Shown here piece after piece: positions 22,862-26,368 of a DNA stretch of 26,368 nucleotides. The notes under the pieces are model-generated. The model was not told the origin of the DNA. It did no database searches and saw only the letters and a list, made by a program, of their open reading frames with translations. The number at the start of each line of letters is the position of its first letter. Position 1 is the first letter of the stretch. Source of the stretch: Lentisphaeria bacterium. Lineage in GTDB: Bacteria > Verrucomicrobiota > Lentisphaeria > Oligosphaerales > Oligosphaeraceae. The position numbers were made by a program, and so were the translations under genes. The stretch covers positions 1 to 26,368 of the forward strand of contig JAEDMH010000011.1 in the NCBI GenBank assembly GCA_016303095.1, in the 5' to 3' direction.

Positions 22862-24793
22862 ATGGAAAAGATCACCAACCGCAATGAACTGCTGGCCGCC
22901 TTCGAGGCCGCCAAGGGAAAGCTGGCCCTCCGCTGCGTCAGCGAACACGACATCCACTCCCGGAAAAAGGAACTGCTCTGCTGCGGAGGAACAGGCTGCC
23001 ACGCCTCCAACTCCCAGGAGCTCATGCAAAATCTCCGGGATGAAATCGAGAAGGCGGGACTCTCCGACGACGTGAAGGTGGTCCAGACGGGATGCTTCGG
23101 ATTCTGCGCCCAGGGCCCCATCGTCAAGATCATGCCCGACAACGTCTTCTACGTCCAGGTCACCCCCGAGGACGCCAAGGAGATTGTCCAGAAGCACGTG
23201 GTGGGCAAGGAGCTGGTGGAGCGCCTGCTCTACGTGGAGCCCATGCTGAAGGAGCGGATCCACGACTACGCCAAGATGTCCTTCTACGCCAAGCAGCAGC
23301 GCATCTCCCTGCGGAACTGCGGCCTCATCGATCCCGAGGACATCACGGAATACATCGCCAACCAGGGCTACCAGGCCCTGGGCAAGTGCCTGTGCGACAT
23401 GACCCGGGAGCAGGTGATCCAGGAAGTGCTGAACTCCGGCATTTGCGGCCGGGGCGGCGCCGGATTCCCCACGGGCCTGAAGTGGAAGATCGCCGCCAGC
23501 ACCCAGGCGGAGGAAAAGTACATCGTCTGCAACGCGGACGAGGGCGACCCCGGCGCCTTCATGGACCGCTCCATCATGGAGGGCGACCCCAACTCCATCG
23601 TGGAGGCCATGGCCATCGGCGGATACGCCATCGGCGCCAAGCACGGCCTGGTCTACATCCGGGCCGAATATCCCCTGGCGGTGCACCGCCTCCAGACCGC
23701 CATTGACGAGGCCCGGAACCTGGGCCTCCTGGGCAAGAACATCCTGGGCAGCGGCTTTGACTTCGACATCGAGATCAAGCTGGGCGCCGGCGCCTTCGTC
23801 TGCGGCGAGGAAACCGCTCTGATTCACTCCATGGAAGGCATGCGGGGCGAGCCCACCACCAAGCCCCCCTTCCCCGCCAACATCGGCGGCGGCTACTGGG
23901 GCTGCTCCACCAACGTGAACAACGTGGAGACCTACGCCTCCATCCCTGTCATCCTCCTGAAGGGCGCCGCCTGGTACGCCGGCATCGGCAACTGGAAGAT
24001 CGAAACCGATGAAAACGGCAACTGGAAGAAGACCGTCTCCGGCAACTCCGGCACCAAGGTCTTCGCCCTGGCCGGCCAAATCAACAACGTGGGCCTGGTG
24101 GAAGTCCCCATGGGCACCACCCTCCGGGAAATCATCTACGACGTGGGCGGCGGCATCTCCGGCGGACGGGAATTCAAGGCGGTCCAGACCGGCGGCCCCT
24201 CCGGCGGTTGCATCACCAAGGAAAACCTGGACACCCCCATCGACTACGGCAACCTCTCCAAGATCGGCTCCATGATGGGCTCCGGCGGCATGATCGTCCT
24301 CTCCGACCGGGACTGCATGCCCGCCATGGCCAAATTCTACCTGGGCTTCACCAAGGATGAATCCTGCGGCAAGTGCACCCCCTGCCGCATCGGCACCCGC
24401 CGCATGCTGGAAATGCTGGAGAAAATCTGCGACGGCAACGGCACCGAGGAAACCCTGACGGAACTGGAAAAACTGGCCAACACCATCCGGGACACCGCCC
24501 TGTGCGGACTGGGACAAACCGCCCCCAACCCCATCCTCAGCACCTTGCGCTACTTCCGGGATGAATATCTGGCTCACGTGCGGGACAAGAAGTGCCCCGC
24601 CGGCACCTGCCAGAAGCTCTATACCCTGAAGATCACCGACGGCTGCATCGGCTGCACCAAGTGCAAGCGCAACTGCCCCGTGGGCGCCATCCAGGGCGAA
24701 CTCAAACAGAAGCACTCCATCGACCCCGCCAAGTGCATCAAGTGCGGCGCCTGCATCGACGGATGCCCCAAGAAAGCCATCGTCAAGGAGTAG
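22862..24793 (+). CDS. hydB: NuoF-like NADH-binding flavoprotein subunit (HydB/HndC)
   Basis: 643 residues in four parts: an N-terminal [2Fe-2S] thioredoxin-like domain (CGGTGC at 41-46, CFGFC near 80); the FMN/NADH domain with GRGGAGFPTGLKW (about 198-210) and NADEGDPGAFMDR; an SLBB-like region and the NuoF [4Fe-4S] motif ESCGKCTPCRIGT near 500; and two C-terminal [4Fe-4S] ferredoxin motifs (CIGCTKCKRNC and CIKCGACIDGC, about 595-636). This build is that of HydB in electron-bifurcating hydrogenases, where it oxidises or reduces NAD and may be the bifurcation site. Codon use is strongly C-ending, suggesting high expression. Confidence 0.95.
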   Translation: MEKITNRNELLAAFEAAKGKLALRCVSEHDIHSRKKELLCCGGTGCHASNSQELMQNLRDEIEKAGLSDDVKVVQTGCFGFCAQGPIVKIMPDNVFYVQVTPEDAKEIVQKHVVGKELVERLLYVEPMLKERIHDYAKMSFYAKQQRISLRNCGLIDPEDITEYIANQGYQALGKCLCDMTREQVIQEVLNSGICGRGGAGFPTGLKWKIAASTQAEEKYIVCNADEGDPGAFMDRSIMEGDPNSIVEAMAIGGYAIGAKHGLVYIRAEYPLAVHRLQTAIDEARNLGLLGKNILGSGFDFDIEIKLGAGAFVCGEETALIHSMEGMRGEPTTKPPFPANIGGGYWGCSTNVNNVETYASIPVILLKGAAWYAGIGNWKIETDENGNWKKTVSGNSGTKVFALAGQINNVGLVEVPMGTTLREIIYDVGGGISGGREFKAVQTGGPSGGCITKENLDTPIDYGNLSKIGSMMGSGGMIVLSDRDCMPAMAKFYLGFTKDESCGKCTPCRIGTRRMLEMLEKICDGNGTEETLTELEKLANTIRDTALCGLGQTAPNPILSTLRYFRDEYLAHVRDKKCPAGTCQKLYTLKITDGCIGCTKCKRNCPVGAIQGELKQKHSIDPAKCIKCGACIDGCPKKAIVKE

Positions 24794-24808
24794 TAGGGAA
24801 TCATCGCC

Positions 24809-26368
24809 ATGAGTGACGTCACTGTTACCATCAACGGAACCAAGGTCACCGTTCCGTCCGGCTCCACCATCCTGGAGGCGGCCCAGAAGCTGAACATCAA
24901 CATCCCCACCCTGTGCTACTGCAAGGACGTGGGCTGCGGGGTCTCCAACAAGCCCGCCTCCTGCCGCATCTGCCTGGTGGAAGCCACCGGCATCCGTCCC
25001 CGCCCCGTCCTGGTGCCTGCCTGCGCCACCCCCATCACCAACGACCGGGTGGAGGTGTGGACCCACTCCCAGCGGGCGCTCAACGCCCGCCGCACCGTCC
25101 TGGAGCTTCTCCTCTCCGACCACCCCAAGACCTGTCTGACCTGCGCCAAGAACCAGGACTGCGAGTTGCAGGTGCTGGCCGCCGAGTTCGGCATCCGGGA
25201 GATCGAGTTCCAGGGGCAGATCAACCGCTTCCCGGTGGACGACTCCAGCGAGGCCATCATGCGTGACCTCTCCAAGTGCGTCATGTGCCGCCGCTGCGAG
25301 ACGGTGTGCAACAAGGTCCAGACGGTGGGCACCCTCACCGGCTACGGCCGCGGTTTCTCCGCCAAGGTGGGCACCGCCTCCATGATTCCCCTGGCCGACA
25401 CCTCCTGCACCTTCTGCGGACAGTGCGTGAATGTGTGCCCCGTGGGCGCCATCACCGGCATCAGCTACGTGAAGAAGGTGTGGAACGCCATCAACGATCC
25501 CTCCAAGACGGTGGTGGTGCAGACCGCTCCTGCCGTGCGGGTGGCCGTGGGTCAGGAGTTCGGCTTCGAGCCCGGCGTGCCGGTCACCGGCAAGCTGGTG
25601 GCGGGCCTCCGGGCCCTGGGCTTCGACAAGGTCTTCGACACCAACTTCAGCGCCGACCTCACCATCATGGAAGAGGCCAACGAGCTGGTGGAGCGGGTGA
25701 AGTCCGGCAAGAACCTGCCCATCCTCACCAGCTGCTGCCCCGGATGGATCAACTTCATCGAGCACAACTTCCCCGATCTGCTGAACATCCCCTCCTCCTG
25801 CAAGTCCCCCCAGCAGATGTTCGGCGCCATCGCCAAGAGCTACTACGCCGAGAAGATCGGCGTGGCGCCCAAGGATCTCATCGTGGTCTCCGTCATGCCC
25901 TGCCAGGCCAAGAAGTACGAGGCCGCCCGTCCCGAGTTCGCCCCCAACGGCGTGCGGGATGTGGACTACGTCCTCACCACCCGGGAGCTGTGCCGCATGT
26001 TCCGGGAGGCCGGCGTGAACCTGGCCAACATGGACGACGATACCTATGACAGCCCCTTGGGACAGTCCACTGGCGCCGCCGATATCTTCGGCGTCACCGG
26101 CGGCGTGCTGGAGGCCGCTCTCCGCACGGTTCACAAGATGCTCACCGGCGAGGATCTCCAGGGCGACCAGATCAACTTCCGGGCGGTGCGCGGACTGGAC
26201 GGCATCAAGGAAGCCACCGTGGAAGTGGCTCCCGGCCTGAAGGTGAATGCGGCCGTCTGCTCTGGCCTGGGCAATGCCCGGAAAGTGCTGGAGATGGTGC
26301 GCAAGGAGCCCGGCCGCTTCCAGGCCATCGAGATCATGGCCTGCCCCGGCGGCTGCATCAACGGCGGC
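24809..26368 (+). CDS. hydA: [FeFe] hydrogenase catalytic subunit HydA (3' end outside the window)
   Basis: 520 codons are visible and the frame runs off the end. The order is a NuoG-like [2Fe-2S] domain (Cys36, 52, 55, 72), a His-ligated [4Fe-4S] motif (His105, Cys109, 112, 118), two [4Fe-4S] motifs (CVMCRRCETVC and CTFCGQCVNVC), and the H-cluster domain: L1 TSCCPGW at 307-313, L2 MPCQAKK at 363-369, and L3 MACPGGCINGG from 511, where the window stops. All seen H-cluster ligands are intact. This long-N-terminus form belongs with HydB and HydC as a cytosolic complex that makes H2 from NADH plus reduced ferredoxin, or the reverse. Starts 15 bases after hydB. Confidence 0.96.
   Translation, partial: MSDVTVTINGTKVTVPSGSTILEAAQKLNINIPTLCYCKDVGCGVSNKPASCRICLVEATGIRPRPVLVPACATPITNDRVEVWTHSQRALNARRTVLELLLSDHPKTCLTCAKNQDCELQVLAAEFGIREIEFQGQINRFPVDDSSEAIMRDLSKCVMCRRCETVCNKVQTVGTLTGYGRGFSAKVGTASMIPLADTSCTFCGQCVNVCPVGAITGISYVKKVWNAINDPSKTVVVQTAPAVRVAVGQEFGFEPGVPVTGKLVAGLRALGFDKVFDTNFSADLTIMEEANELVERVKSGKNLPILTSCCPGWINFIEHNFPDLLNIPSSCKSPQQMFGAIAKSYYAEKIGVAPKDLIVVSVMPCQAKKYEAARPEFAPNGVRDVDYVLTTRELCRMFREAGVNLANMDDDTYDSPLGQSTGAADIFGVTGGVLEAALRTVHKMLTGEDLQGDQINFRAVRGLDGIKEATVEVAPGLKVNAAVCSGLGNARKVLEMVRKEPGRFQAIEIMACPGGCINGG

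Noticed and set aside
22259..26134. A 1291-codon open frame on the minus strand opposite hydC, hydB and hydA
   Set aside because: Same artefact: it mirrors the strong codon bias of the hyd genes and has a repetitive Gly/Ala/Val/His composition.
1..26368. CRISPR arrays, insertion sequences, tRNA or rRNA genes, phage genes
   Set aside because: I looked in every intergenic region and found no regularly spaced repeats, transposase genes, attachment-site-like repeats, or cloverleaf or rRNA sequence.

Overview
The window is a gene-dense stretch (19 protein genes, no RNA genes or mobile elements seen) of a GC-rich bacterial chromosome. The gene content points to a fermentative anaerobe: a trimeric, bifurcating-type [FeFe] hydrogenase (HydCBA), an Nfn-type transhydrogenase (NfnAB) and a glutamate dehydrogenase, next to standard biosynthetic and housekeeping genes. 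A glutaminyl-tRNA synthetase and sigma-54 control, together with several genes whose starts lack a Shine-Dalgarno sequence, would fit a PVC-group (for example Lentisphaerota-like) bacterium. That placement is a guess and is not demonstrated here.

Layout. On the + strand, metK (87-1295) and uvrB (1378-3453) open the window. A long minus-strand block follows. Its first part, in transcription order, is ilvB-ilvH-ilvC-ilvD, then a DUF815 AAA+ ATPase and a DMT-family transporter (11111 down to 3485). It is preceded by a ~470-base leader/intergenic region carrying a short Leu/Val-containing leader ORF, a hairpin, and an intrinsic-terminator-like hairpin: a likely attenuator. Upstream on the same strand lie glnS, an SDR reductase and an orphan polyamine-binding lipoprotein (15312 down to 11583), then nfnA-nfnB (17848 to 15570, ATGA overlap, followed by a strong intrinsic terminator), gdhA (19423-18053), and a 185-residue protein resembling a shortened C-terminal GXGXG domain of glutamate synthase large subunit (20247-19690). 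On the + strand, divergent from that gene, are a GAF/AAA+/Fis sigma-54 activator (20556-22061) and the hydC-hydB-hydA operon; hydA runs off the window end.

The most interesting part is 19590-20456. Three sequences with the sigma-54 layout (GG-N10-GC; TGGCAT...TTGCT) sit upstream of gdhA, the mini-GltB gene and the activator gene. Two near-identical operator regions (TTACA-N5-TGTAAAATCCC followed by GATTACA about three helical turns from the first half-site) lie upstream of these promoters, one before gdhA and one shared by the divergent pair. This looks like a self-contained nitrogen-assimilation regulon: the activator probably binds these operators and drives gdhA, the unusual mini-GltB protein and itself. 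The neighbouring Nfn and Hyd complexes would link ferredoxin, NADH, NADPH and H2 pools, with GdhA consuming NADPH; that link is inferred from family knowledge and gene proximity.
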